DNA of 64,000 bases from the NCBI GenBank assembly GCA_963556255.1, contig OY744615.1:20166815-20230814 (forward strand), given 5' to 3'. Below, one piece after another: positions 46,780 to 58,900 of this stretch (positions within the stretch are counted from its first letter, which is position 1; every line of letters begins with the position of its first letter). Below the pieces are notes generated by a model. That model was given only the letters and a program-made list of their open reading frames with translations, had not been told where the DNA came from and ran no database searches. The position numbers and the translations under genes are program-made. Source of the DNA: Allolobophora icterica (taxonomy: Eukaryota; Annelida; Clitellata; Crassiclitellata; Lumbricidae).

Positions 46780-47110
46780 ATGTTCGTAATCGTAATCGCA
46801 ATCTCGAAATTTCTACGGCGCCCACAAAAGCGAAGTCGCGGGAACCAGCTTATCACAGGCGGTCAATCAAATCAGAATAGTTAGGCGGGGTGGGTGGGTG
46901 AAATCAGTTCCAGGTCAAGATCCAAAGGGTCAGTCAGGCAGACAGTCAGACGGCTAAGGAGGATGGTGCTTGGGTCGAAACGGCGAGTGGGGTAAGGGGC
47001 AGAGGATGAATCAGGATAAGACTTGTGAAAGAGCAATGTTTTTCAGCTTTGAATGCAAGACCCGGGGAGAGAGCTCCGAGAGACAGCAAGGGCGACTTCA
47101 TTGCCTCTCA
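46780..47110 (-). mobile_element. LINE 3' end, minus strand
   Basis: This is the reverse complement of the 39070-39370 type: a (TCGTAA)n-like tail at 46783-46806, then ggcgcccacaaaagcgaag, then a segment that reads minus as a degenerate LINE C-terminus. It is 5'-truncated near 47110. Confidence 0.7.
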
Positions 47111-47334
47111 TTTATTTATAAACTAGCCCACCCCTCGCAGCGCATCGGCGTGCTAATTCGGCAAGCTGTCCCTTGTGGGGGACTCTGTTGATCCCTGTTA
47201 CAAACGATTTTGTTTTCATATTATTCACGAGATTACGCTAACGTTGGCACCTTTTCTAAATGTACTGCAAGGACCAAGCACGTATGAATCTAAGGCTATT
47301 ATTTTCTGTATGTCACTTATTGGGTACCTGTAAT

Positions 47335-47543
47335 CAGGGCTGTAGTCGAGGGTATACGCGGGTATACAGCGTATACTCACCTCTAGAGACCGTATACTCA
47401 CCTCACAAAATATTTATATTTATTTATATTAAGATACTGTAGCGAATACTCACAAAATGCTGTAGCGTATACTCACCTTTAATATGTTAAGGAAAACTAA
47501 CCGGTAGCGTGTACTCACCTCTAATTTTACCACTACAGCCCTG
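47335..47543. mobile_element. hAT-type MITE with CAGGGCTGTAG end
   Basis: The ends CAGGGCTGTAGTCG and CCACTACAGCCCTG are inverted. A perfect 8-bp duplication CCTGTAAT lies at 47327-47334 and 47544-47551. The interior repeats tagcgtatactcacct four times. Confidence 0.95.
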
Positions 47544-47574
47544 CCTGTAATGTATTATTCATTTACTCATTCAT

Positions 47575-47770
47575 TGGGGTGCTTGATAGTGTAGTGGTTA
47601 GCATGTTGGCTTAACGTCTCATTTGAGGCGATCGATCGATCGCTCTCCTTGGTCGCTCCTCTAGCAAAGTCCCGGCGAGTGGTAAATCGCTCGCCTAGCC
47701 GAAGGCATCGCACCGTCGGTCGTCACTCGATGAGTGTGAAGTAGACTTCAAGACGATAGACGAACCTGGA
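47575..47770 (+). mobile_element. possible tRNA-derived SINE fragment
   Basis: GATAGTGTAGTGGTTAGCAT matches a tRNA-like A box with the common TAGTGGTTAG arm. A degenerate B-box-like GATCGATCGC follows. The downstream body has no tRNA fold. It is probably a SINE head, not a functional tRNA. Confidence 0.45.
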
Positions 47771-47846
47771 GCCAGATCATTATTTTATTTACCTAATTTA
47801 CATTACTTTAATGGACTTACTTCCAGCAGTGAATGCGTGCCATAAC

Positions 47847-47991
47847 CAGTGGCGGCGCCGCCTATGTTTGTTGTACGACTTTTGCCATACCACTTTTTAA
47901 GGTTTTACGGCAAAAACATAATTTTGCCGTACACTTTTACCCAGACCCTCTAATCTGCCGTACTACTTTTCAAATCGTGGCGCCGCCACTG
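47847..47991. mobile_element. hAT-type MITE with CAGTGGCGGCGCC end
   Basis: The ends CAGTGGCGGCGCCGCC and GGCGCCGCCACTG are inverted. A perfect 8-bp duplication GCCATAAC lies at 47839-47846 and 47992-47999. It is 145 bp with no coding capacity. Confidence 0.96.
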
Positions 47992-48297
47992 GCCATAACG
48001 TATGACTGCTGACTGATCACTCCAATTTCGTGCAATATTGTTGTCCATAACAACATGGTCGACACCTCTCGCTGCGTGACATCATTCGTAACATCACAGA
48101 TTATATGCAGCTACATGAACACAATACGCTGTACACAAAAGCTCACAAGGTCGACCACGCATCGCTCGCCTACTCAATTTAGCGCGATCGATTTTCAAAC
48201 CGTCTACTATTTTCAAATGAAGCTGTGCGTGCTGGATTGTCAATCGAGAGGTCCGCCATGGCAGAAATTTGGCTTGAGATTTCTGCTCCATGAGCAC

Positions 48298-48480
48298 CCC
48301 CTAGCAATTCAGCTATAATGAATACACTGACCGCACACTGTCGGTGGGAAGATGAGATGGCAAAGGAGAGGACTGACCATCTGCCCTTATATGCTGAGGC
48401 TAAGAAAATGAAGTCGCTAATACTTCATACCGATGGCTGCCTCAGGGCTAACTTAATTAAGGGACTGCTCTTCTTCTGTA
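48298..48480. repeat. dispersed repeat, partner of 52160-52320
   Basis: Shared in direct orientation: cagctataatga, gaaaatgaagtcgcta, cttcatacc and atggctgcctcagggcta. Roughly 80-85 percent similar by eye. The second copy lies in a SECISBP2L intron. The function is unknown and no ends were resolved. Confidence 0.75.
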
Positions 48481-48937
48481 CGACCAATCATTCATTCATT
48501 CATTTGGGCACTCAGTCAATCGAACATTTATTTGATAATTCAGACAGTGACTCATACATACTTGCTCACACATGCTCATGCTGTCAACAGCTGGTGCCAG
48601 CCCTAACTTTGAGGATATGACACCAGAGTAAGGAGTGGTGCATGCAGTTGACAATGAAATAACAAATTTCAGTGCAATAAATGCTGTAAGTACTTTATTC
48701 ATTGAAAATTAAAATGCATGTTATTCGCTCCGAGCAAACTACAGAATTTCTGCATTCCATCTGTACTCATCATTCAAATTCAAACTCGGTCTTGATTCAT
48801 TGCTAGAAACTTGCTCCACAAGACGTCACAATAGACAAACATCAGCCAGGTGGTGGCACCAGAATAGAAAGTATCACCACCAGAGATGCAAGCAGCAGGC
48901 ATCGGCACTTTCCAAAGTTCACAGCTTCAGCATACAT

Positions 48938-49380
48938 GATGCCAAAACACATGGCACCATAAATGCGTCATCTAGCAGGCAATACTGCCGCCTCCACATT
49001 TTAGTAAGAAATTTCACTTAAAACATTGATAGACACAAATGATGACCCAGAGAAAGCATCATTCTTCCTCGCATGAACCCAAATGCCAATTGTTTGCAGA
49101 AGTTCAAAGCAACCAAAATCAAATCCTTTTCACATGCAGTGATTTCACGTGCAAATGCAACTATTTACAATCTATAAATAAAGTCTGGTTTAATATTCTG
49201 CATAAACTTCCAATAGTTTGTTACCCAGTCGCTCAATCTGCTTTGAATCAGTGCCAATCCCTAAGCTGTGGACTTGAAAATGATTACAATGTCACCAGTT
49301 AATGTATTTCAGACGTAGAAGATTTAAAGCATTTAAAGATATGGCCAATGAATCCACAAGTAACATGTCATCATCAATTG
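48938..49380. repeat. dispersed repeat, intact partner of 1-89 plus 2414-2745
   Basis: This copy lacks the 2.3-kb transposon found at 90-2413 and so documents the empty site (acattgatagac). It is noncoding as far as I can see. Confidence 0.8.
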
Positions 49381-49543
49381 GTCTGCATTATTAAATAATG
49401 CATTATTAAGTCATTGTAACAAGGCAAGTCCAAATAACAACTGCATCAGTAATGTACCAGTATTGTGTCTCCATTGTTTCAAACTGCCTTTAACACTTTT
49501 TAAAGTACTGTCAGCCAAAGCTAGACTAGTTTTGCCAGAAACC

Positions 49544-49951
49544 TTACACACAAAATACACGGACTGGCCAGTACATAAGACAGCCTACTGCCAGGAAATA
49601 ATTGTGCCCTTGATACATAAGAAATGGGAACCTCTTTAAAAATTTGTATTTGTTAGCACTGTCAATTACTGTGTCAAAGAAAGTTTGTGTCACAATGACG
49701 TCACACTCAGAAGGTAAATCCAATTTCCGACCAGATCTCTGACCAGATTTATCACAATCATTGTTATAATCACTCAGGTTACAAGTAGGGTCCACTGCAC
49801 ACCTCCGTACATAGAAAGGTCGCTGAACTAAATCAGCAAACAATTTTTGTGCAAGAATTCTGGTCCCATTACTTTCCAGAATGTACACACAACAACACTT
49901 TGATTTGCGTTCCTGAAAGCTGCTAACAAGACTTCTAGTTAAGTCAGATAA
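49544..49951 (-). CDS. possible terminal exon of an unknown gene
   Basis: A minus-strand frame is open for 135 codons after a possible acceptor (tttctaatccag) and ends in a stop at 49544. It reads TRILAQKLFADLVQRPFYVR, then CAVDPTCNLSDYNNDCD and YKFLKRFPFLMYQGHNYFLA. It is cysteine-containing and not low-complexity. I do not recognise a domain, and no upstream exons could be linked before the SECISBP2L stop at 50922. It may belong to a repeat. The polypyrimidine tract is weak. Confidence 0.3.
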   Translation of the reverse strand, partial: LSDLTRSLVSSFQERKSKCCCVYILESNGTRILAQKLFADLVQRPFYVRRCAVDPTCNLSDYNNDCDKSGQRSGRKLDLPSECDVIVTQTFFDTVIDSANKYKFLKRFPFLMYQGHNYFLAVGCLMYWPVRVFCV

Positions 49952-50921
49952 CTGGATTAGAAATTAAGAAGCCAAAAGCAGAGTCATGAATTAACAAAAT
50001 GATAGAATTAATTTAACAAGCTAGAGCAAAGCTTCAATCATGAACCGAGGCAAAAACTACTTAAAGATTTACATTTCGAGGTACATATTAACAATTGCTA
50101 TATACATGCACACATACAAAAATATTACCAACAGATTGAGAAGTTACTGGAGACAGCAATAAATAGAAATATATGAATCAATATCACTAGGTCCATATAC
50201 CTAACAGGATTCCATGACAGTGTTTTAGATCATGGCACATGACAACTCTGGTACTCGGTTCAAATCAGAGCTATGATCAAAACACAGTTCCAGGAAAACA
50301 TTAAGAGCACTCCAAATCAATGCAAGCTGTGAAAAACCTGTCTACTCATATTAATACTGCACATGTGCGATAAAGGCCAAACTGATAGTCACTTCCAAAT
50401 ACATTTTGACATTAACTGCAATAACTTATACCTGCTACTAAATAGCCATACTGCAAATTAACCATAAGTATATTTTTCATCAGGTGTTATTCTAATTAGG
50501 GTAATCAAGACATGCAGAGTCCATGAAAGTTGTTTAGGCTGTGAGGGTTGTGCAACTAAAATGTCAGATTTGCAGCGTTGAATGCGGATGGAGGAATAGA
50601 GAAATCTTTTGTTACCATGTCTTGGTAAATAACAGCTTGATCTCGTAGGAGTGGCGATGCAGAAAGCTTCGAAACCCACAGGACCCAGAAGCCAACTACT
50701 CTTTTTTGACTTGAATATAATACAACTACAGCTATTTTTCTGTTTAATATCATTACTATTACTAGTATCACAAATGATGTCTTCCTTGCAAGCTATCTGG
50801 TGTAATGCATTTGCAGTCAATTAAAACTAAATTATTTTCAAAACAATTCGAACAACGACTATTTGAAGAACGCCCACAATTGATTACATCATCTTGTTAC
50901 CATAACAACATCAAATCGTTT
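49952..50921. other. intergenic and SECISBP2L 3' UTR region
   Basis: No independent gene is supported. The part just right of 50450 is probably 3' UTR of SECISBP2L (minus). I could not place its poly(A) site. Confidence 0.45.
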
Positions 50922-52839
50922 CTATGGCGATGCCGCTACAGTGTCACTGAATGGAACTTCCATTGTTTCTTCGTATTCACTGCTGGAGTCGTCTTCGACC
51001 GTCTTCAGGGAGGCTGCATCTTCATCAACTTCCTCCTCCTCTTCCTCCTCTTCTCCACTCTCCTCCTCATCAGCATTTACAGCCGAAGCAGGCGCCTCTG
51101 AAGACAGCTCTCGGAACTGTTTAGTGACTCGCTGCGACTCCGCCACCCAAGACTCGATTCGCTCACTCCGTTCACTCGTGCTCAGCGCCTTAGCTGAGCT
51201 GTTTGTCACCCCAGACTCAATGGTGCTCATCGCCAGGTGGCCGCTGCATGCGATCTCTGACCTGACAGTGATTGCAGCACTAGTGGGTCCAGCTGGATCA
51301 AGTTTTGATGCAAAATCTGTACAGGATTCTGGTTCGGCCTTTAGCTTTTCCTTTAAGTCCCTTGCAACAGGATTATCTGTCTCACAAAACTGTTGAGAGT
51401 AGAGGCCGTCCTCTTCCGTATCGGCCTCGTGACCATCATCAATGTCCTCATCATTCAAGGCCGCTTTCTTGTCCTCTGCTTCTGGTTCAACGGTCTCTTC
51501 ACGGCCTTCGCCAACCGTGTCGAGATCTGGTTTCCGGTTTTCCAGGCGAATTTCGTATCCACGACTGTCCGTCTCCGGTTCCGACTGTGGATAGTTTTCG
51601 GAGATAGGTTCGGAGAGGATGCTGCTGATGAAGGATATTGCACTGCAGGCGGATGGGGTTCGGGAGTGGCCAAGGTGTGGAAAGAGCTTTTCAAAGCTCC
51701 CAGCTGTCGTGCTGATTGTGTTAGTGGCTGGCGGTTCAGCAGCAGCCATTTCACGCTCAAGGCTTGCAACCATCTCGGAATATGCGTCTCGTGCCTTCTG
51801 TGTCAAATCTCGCAGCTTGAAGAAGTTTTCCTTTTAAATACAATAAAATAATTTCTAAGGGTACTGCCAAACTGGTAAGTATCTGTAAGAGTTGGTCCAT
51901 ATTTCTTGTCAAGATGCTTTTGTATTTGCTTTCTTACAATTAAGTCAAACCATCTAGGTAGAGGGTTTTGACTAATCTTTACAAACTGTCCTACATATAT
52001 ACTATTGGACACCATCCAATCAAAGATACTTGTAAATAAAACTACTTCTAACAAAGTAAATCCAGTAACTGCATTTAAAATGCTTTAAACATTTTGCATT
52101 TACGCTGCAAAACTGAAAAATGCAATTTATTTCTGCTTTTAGAGACCCTGGCTAGGCAACTCAGCTATAATGAGTACACTGACTGTTCACTGTCAGATGA
52201 GACAGCAAGGGAAAGGACTGGTTACCCACCCTCATATGCCGAGACAAAGAAAATGAAGTCGCTAACACTTCATACCCATGGCTGCCTCAGGGCTAGCTTA
52301 AGGGACTGCTCTTTTCTTTCTCTTTAGATACATTACCATTGTACATGTATGTAAAAGTATCAGAAATATTACTTACACACTGTAATACATTTCGTTAGCT
52401 TTGCTATACATCAACTTTAGCATTAACTGACCTAAATTCAGAAACCCAAATAAATTTTTTTTATAGGTTTCACAGTTGTGACAATTGATTGGTTAGAAGA
52501 AGAACAGAGAATCAATATACAAGACCACTTCTGACCTCAGATCCTTCGTAGCTGAAAACACCTACAACGCTGACGGGAACAAGTTTTGCGCACGCCCTTC
52601 CAAGAGCGCGACGTCCAAGAGCAAACACAAACGGCACATCCTGCTTCTGACTCATCTCGATAATTGTATTCAGTGCATCATCAAGCCCACCTACAAACAC
52701 ACACATACGCAAGGACAGACAAGATATATTACCACAATAACACTCTACAAGCCTAAGCTGACTACTATTCACCGACCTGTCAAACCAAGAATATTTAGAT
52801 GTCTGGATATTTGACCAAATTACAGTGAGTAAAAGACAG

Positions 52840-52903
<64 letters not shown>

Positions 52904-55900
52904 CATGCAGACAGAGATGTTTAAAAGCTGTATGAACTCACTTTCTCCTAAATATTTTTATGTTTTTTACTTAGGAAACTTATACTCATCCTAGCTTCAT
53001 TTTATCCAGAATAAAAATTGTGCTTCTTTGCGACATAGCAATATTCTTAATAGTCTTTGGACTATTTAATTTCCTTCTAAAAAATAATTATTCTGGTGAA
53101 TACTGTCCTAGTGGCATAATGTGACTAAACTCCTAGTGGAATATAGTCCTACAACGAATTAGTGCAGCAAATTTCTGTTCAGGACAAAATCTCAATTTAG
53201 CAAATCTTCTTGGAAAATTTGTCCCATGGGTATTTTCCTATGGACTTTGTCTTGAAACCCAATGACATACATGAGAGCACAATGAGGCAATCAAACTCAA
53301 TACTGGACTTAAAGAAAACCACATACGTAAAGGAAAGCACTGCAAAGAAATAATAATAATAATAAATAATATATTCGTGTTTATTGACAAGCTCACTAAC
53401 AAACCGCAGTAAGTAATATTGAAATATATGATGGCACAATTATCAAGATCTTATAGAACACACGTCTTGGCAGCCTAATATGTGCCCGCTCATTTTACAG
53501 CTGCCCCCAAGGGAGTGGAAGGCATAACCAACCCATAAGGAGCTTATGGGTATCGAAACATGCCCTTCAAGATCTTAAGTTCTAGCAAGAGTGTTATCAT
53601 TCATCTATCCCCTCTCCCCAAATACCATATGTACTAATAGATAGACCACAATAAGAAAAACACACTAGCGTAATTAGAAATATACAGGAAGTGCATGAGA
53701 CAAAGAAGATGAAAGAAAGATAGAAAACCCAGGATACAGAGCAACACAGACAGAATGACAAGCAGATGAAAGACTAGAACAGTCTGCCTACCCTTCGACT
53801 GAATTCTTTCCAGGTTCGGCGATATGATGATGCATTTCAGTTTACCCAATTTCAGATGCTTTGTAACCTCTCTCAAACCAAGCACAAACTTTCGCTTTGA
53901 CTTTGCCTGTAATAAAGATTTATGGAATTAAAAACTAACATGCAAAACAGCAAAACAATATGCAATCTTCCTTTTGCTACAAAACCTATGCATCAGTACC
54001 CATACGCACAGGAACTCTATGCTGAGAAAACTAGAGAATCAGATATGGTAATTCTCTAGCAGACCTGTAAGACAGATGTGATGGTTATGCCACATCACAA
54101 ATGTGATGGTTATGCCACATGAGGCACTTCCCAATTTATCAAATGTTAAAGGTGTGCAGCTTGACCACTGGTACTAAATTTCTTTGTGGTAGCATAGAGT
54201 AAGGTGCCTCTAACAATTATAATTCCTCAGAGGCTGTTTCTTAGGCCTGGACAATCTGTGCATATATCAGAGATAATCCTTCGGAGTGGCATCCTAAACT
54301 TGAACAATCTTTGCAGACATCAGTAAAAATTCTTAAAAGTTGCATCTTATGTCTGAACAATCATTGCAGATAACGATAATCCTTATAAGTGGAGTACTAG
54401 GCCTGAAGAGTGTACCTGCCGCTATTAATGATAATTCTTTTAAGTGGGATACCAGGCCTGAACAATCTATGCATATGTCTGGTCGATGTTCTGTGCTTAT
54501 TTTTCAGCTGAAACACTGATAAGACCTCAGACCCATCTTCTAAGGATTACCACTGACATACGCATAGACGTTTCAAGAAGTTGTCCCTTCTTCGTCAATC
54601 CAACTCATAATTAAAAATCAACTAATTAATCATAATCAAATAATATACACATCAGTGACAGACACATCATACATACATACATCAGTGATAATCCTGAGTA
54701 ATATTAAAGGCTGAGAATGATAATGTTTAAGTTGGTAATGACTTATAGATCCAGCAAGTTGACTGAAAAAGCTTACAACTCTGGACATGTAGCAACTGAG
54801 GATGTTTGAACCTGCCCCATGACAGAGAACCCAAAGATGAACTTCCTTTTAGAAATTTTGTACATATTAAATAAACTTAAAAACGTTTCTGGAAAATGTT
54901 CTACAGCACCTTAGTAGGATCATCATGGTAGAGACGATCCTGGAAACGGACAAGATCCTGGAGTAATTCTGTGCAGCAGTCGTCAATCTCTTTATCCAGA
55001 ACCTGGTTGCAATATCTATAGAAAATAAAACACCAGCGTATTCAAGGTAAGATGCAGAGTGTATGACTTTGCCATAAAAAAATGCAGAAATTCAGGTGCC
55101 GGATATGAGATTTGCCTAAATTTGTCCAAGATGCCACACAATTATGTCTTGGACTTTCCTCCATGTTGTATGCAGGCTGCAGATTAGACGTGCAAGATCC
55201 TTCTCCACAACTCTAGTCCAAGAAGCCATAGATCGACCACGTGGTCTTCTCCAATCCTTCAGAGGCTTGTTCATTGCAGCTGCTATGGCTGTTGTACCTT
55301 CACTCTGATGTACATCGATTTCTGTAATGCTGTCCTTGTAGGCCTGCCGATATTCAACAGCTTCACTCCATCCTGAATTGTCACCAGCCTGCCAAAATTC
55401 TCAACTCTCATTGCAAAATTCTCAAATTCTCAATGTTCAAAACACACTGTGCTGGTTCTGGTTAACGACGATTCTTCTCGTGGTATGAGCTTCACTAGTT
55501 CATGTAGCCCAAGAAAATATCAGGCAGTTCAGCGTTCCAGTCACTAGCCAGCTCAGTTGACAATCACTGCATTCAATGGTATGTGGAGACTTATCAGTCC
55601 TGTACGATGCTGCGGTGTATTATGCTTTCTCGTGGATAGAACTGGTTCCAATGTAAATATACATACATGAATAGTTCAGATGTTTGCCAGCTAGTCAGAA
55701 AAATATAATAAACAGCTGACAGAGTATCTAATACCATTTTACTTTAACCTCTGCTGATACAGTGCAATGGATACATGTAATAAGCATCTGTAAGAAACAG
55801 AACAACAAACTCACTCTCGGAATCGCCTGCTGTGTATCTTTGACTGAACAGATGACTGTCCTGAGCCGAGGGTTCCATTTCCTGCGATAGGACTTGCCCC

Positions 55901-58900
55901 TGCAGATCCGGCTGGGCTACCCGACAGAGGACTCATGTTGATCGGAGACATCTGGCTGACAGGTGACATCTCAGCACTTGTAGGTGCTTGTGTAGGCAGG
56001 GACTCCAACAAACCACCACCTGCGAACCATGAGTATCAGTCTCAAACAATATTCCAATCATAGAGAATGGATTATAATGCACTGAAATGAACAACTTTCT
56101 TATGCCAAAGATGCAGAAACAACAACCCACCAATACAAAAATGAAAAACCAAAAGAGCGTCAACTAGAGTCAACAGCAGATCGCGTCACTGTACACATAC
56201 CATCAAACTTACTATACCGTTGGGTAATGGCATCAATTTTATTCATGAATAGCAAAGCAAGGCAATCATCATGTTATGGTAATTATCCCATAAGTATGTC
56301 CACAACAGATAATGAATAATAAACATTTATAGAGAAGTATAACTTGTCTGCAATATTGACTGAAGTTGAGGCTAATAGAATTTGTATTCGTAAGTAGGGT
56401 TGTTAATATCGGTTTTTTTGGCAAACCGATTATCGATTTTATAAATCCGATATTAAACCGATAATCGCTTTTTTTGGCCTTCATAGAAATATACTATAAA
56501 TTATAATAAAATGCAAGTTACTTAATGCACTACGTACCGTAACGTACCTACTTGTAAGCAATGCAGTGTCGACACTGATTTGTTTATTTTCTACTTAGAG
56601 AGTTAAATGTCACGCTATTAACTATTAACTAGCTATAATGCCTTTTTAACGACCGCTCGACTAAGCTATTAGTAGTATTGACGTCAATTAAACACCTTAT
56701 GTATTCATTAACAAACGCGCTATCGGGGTCCCTAATAGTAATGAGATCCATCCCTACCATTGAGGTATATAATAAGCACTACAGACCGAAAATCAGGGGA
56801 CTATATATACAAGAGGTTACACATTGACACCAATAAGCCTAGTAAAATGGAAGGTTTACTTATGCATCAATGACGCTATATTACGGTGAGACCCCTTGTA
56901 CGAATAATCACTAATTTCGAATACCGCGAGGTTGCACAATTAGGGATCACAATAGCTTAAGTTTGCCAACAAATTAAACAATTTAATGTTTTTCTGGTAC
57001 TTTTTGTAAGTTTTCACTACGAAAATGATAAAAACTAAATAAATTCGATAATCGTTTGTGAATAATAAAAACCGATAATCGTTTTCAAAAACGATAATCG
57101 GAATTCCGATTTCCGTTTAACATCCCTATTCGTAAGTGCATATGTGTATGGCACTTCTTCTAGAGACTCCTCCAATGTCCTCTCATACTGACAATACAAG
57201 ACTGCTATTGAATTCACAATGCATTTATAAATAAGACACTGACAACAACCATCATTACCTTCACTCTGAGTGACATCACCATTGACATTGGCACCAGCGC
57301 CATCTGGCAGGAGAGACGAACAGTCGTCAAGAATACTGTGGCACTTCTTAGCTTCCCGCTCTTTCAGTATGACCTGCATCAAGTTAGGACATTCTAAACT
57401 TCCTGAGGTCAATAAATGTCTCCAAAACAGGACAAAGCAAAGTAACAGCAAATCCTAAATAAGTAAGTATATTCTTTATTGACCAATCCTAAATAAGTAA
57501 GTATATTCTTTATTGACCAACTGCTAATCGGACTTTGGCGTACAGACATTCTAGAAACTCCTATCCTAAGAAGGAACATTAGGCCAAAAGATTTTATATT
57601 CAGAAATATACGTCTTTTGGTTAGTCAGGATACGAAATTGGCAATGATTTCATTTGTAAGCATCAACAGTTAGCTATTGTTCTATACAACAGAGTAAACT
57701 AACTTAATTATAAATGTCCTATTACAACCATAACATTACACTTCAAAATGGCCTCCAAGTCTCAAAGAAAAGACCAAAACAAAATCTTCAGACAATGGTT
57801 ATTTTCTTAGCATATCTAACAGCAAAATAAAAAACCTTTATTAAGATGTTTTCTTAACCCATCTGAAAGTAAATAATGCAAAAAATTCAATACACATACT
57901 TTAACCAACAAAGTGGACTAAAAGTTACACCAATAAAGAATATACTTACTTACTTACTTACTGTTGGGCTAACACATGAAAACAATAATCCAACATCGCA
58001 CAAGTACCATACCACACAGTATATCAATATTTGAATCATGGGCAAACTAACAGGTGAACTAATTGAACTTAAACTGATTACTAACTCTCTTTAGCGAGCT
58101 TGGCTTCTTCTTATTTGGAAATTCTCGGTCCTTTACACGTTTTGTGGTCCCATTTGAATCAAGAACGGTTGCTGATTTCGAGGAGTCTTGTGTCGGTGAA
58201 GACATCTCTGACCGTTCCTCAATGGATTTCTCCTTCTGCAAAGTATTGCAGAGTCCATGATCACCAAACATTAGCTGAAAATGACTGAACTATGCACAAT
58301 CCACAGGTTGTTCTTTTTGTTACAACACTCAGTGAGTTGGTAAAGTAAACTACAAGTAAGCAGTTCTAAAAAAATACTCTACAGACTGCACCACACCCAC
58401 TCACACATACTCAATGGTGACAGGCACAGGCGTAATTTGTGGGGGGTATGAGGGGTACCCGTACCCCTCACATTTTGGACTGGGGTACTGTAACCCCCAC
58501 TTTTTAAACAATTGATGTCAATCAATATTTTATTACGGTGCCTTCCCAGAGATGGTCTCCATGTGAAAAGCAAAAGTGGAGAAAAAATTGGTACCCCCAC
58601 TTTCTAGACTAAAGTTACGCCCCCTGGTGACAGGCACTCTTCAAGTTCACCATACATTGCTGCATTGTGTATACAACATTTTGACAACAACTGCAAGCAA
58701 CATTATCGCTAAGTTACATCATTACTCTTGATGCAAATACTGCATTTCCAGTGACAGGTATATGGTATTACTATCCAATGCAATACAATTTAAACTTGTC
58801 ATGTACTAGCACTGAGCAATTATTTGTTGAATTGTGCATTCCACACATTCACTAAATCTGAAGTTAATGTACAGATAAATGATTGTCAGAGGTCCTCTTC

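Noticed and set aside
47575..47650. Functional tRNA gene
   Set aside because: Only A- and B-box-like words are visible; I could not form a cloverleaf, so a SINE head is more likely.
50941..51851. Plus-strand frames of 100-152 codons opposite the last SECISBP2L exon
   Set aside because: Antisense shadows of a well-supported 303-codon exon.
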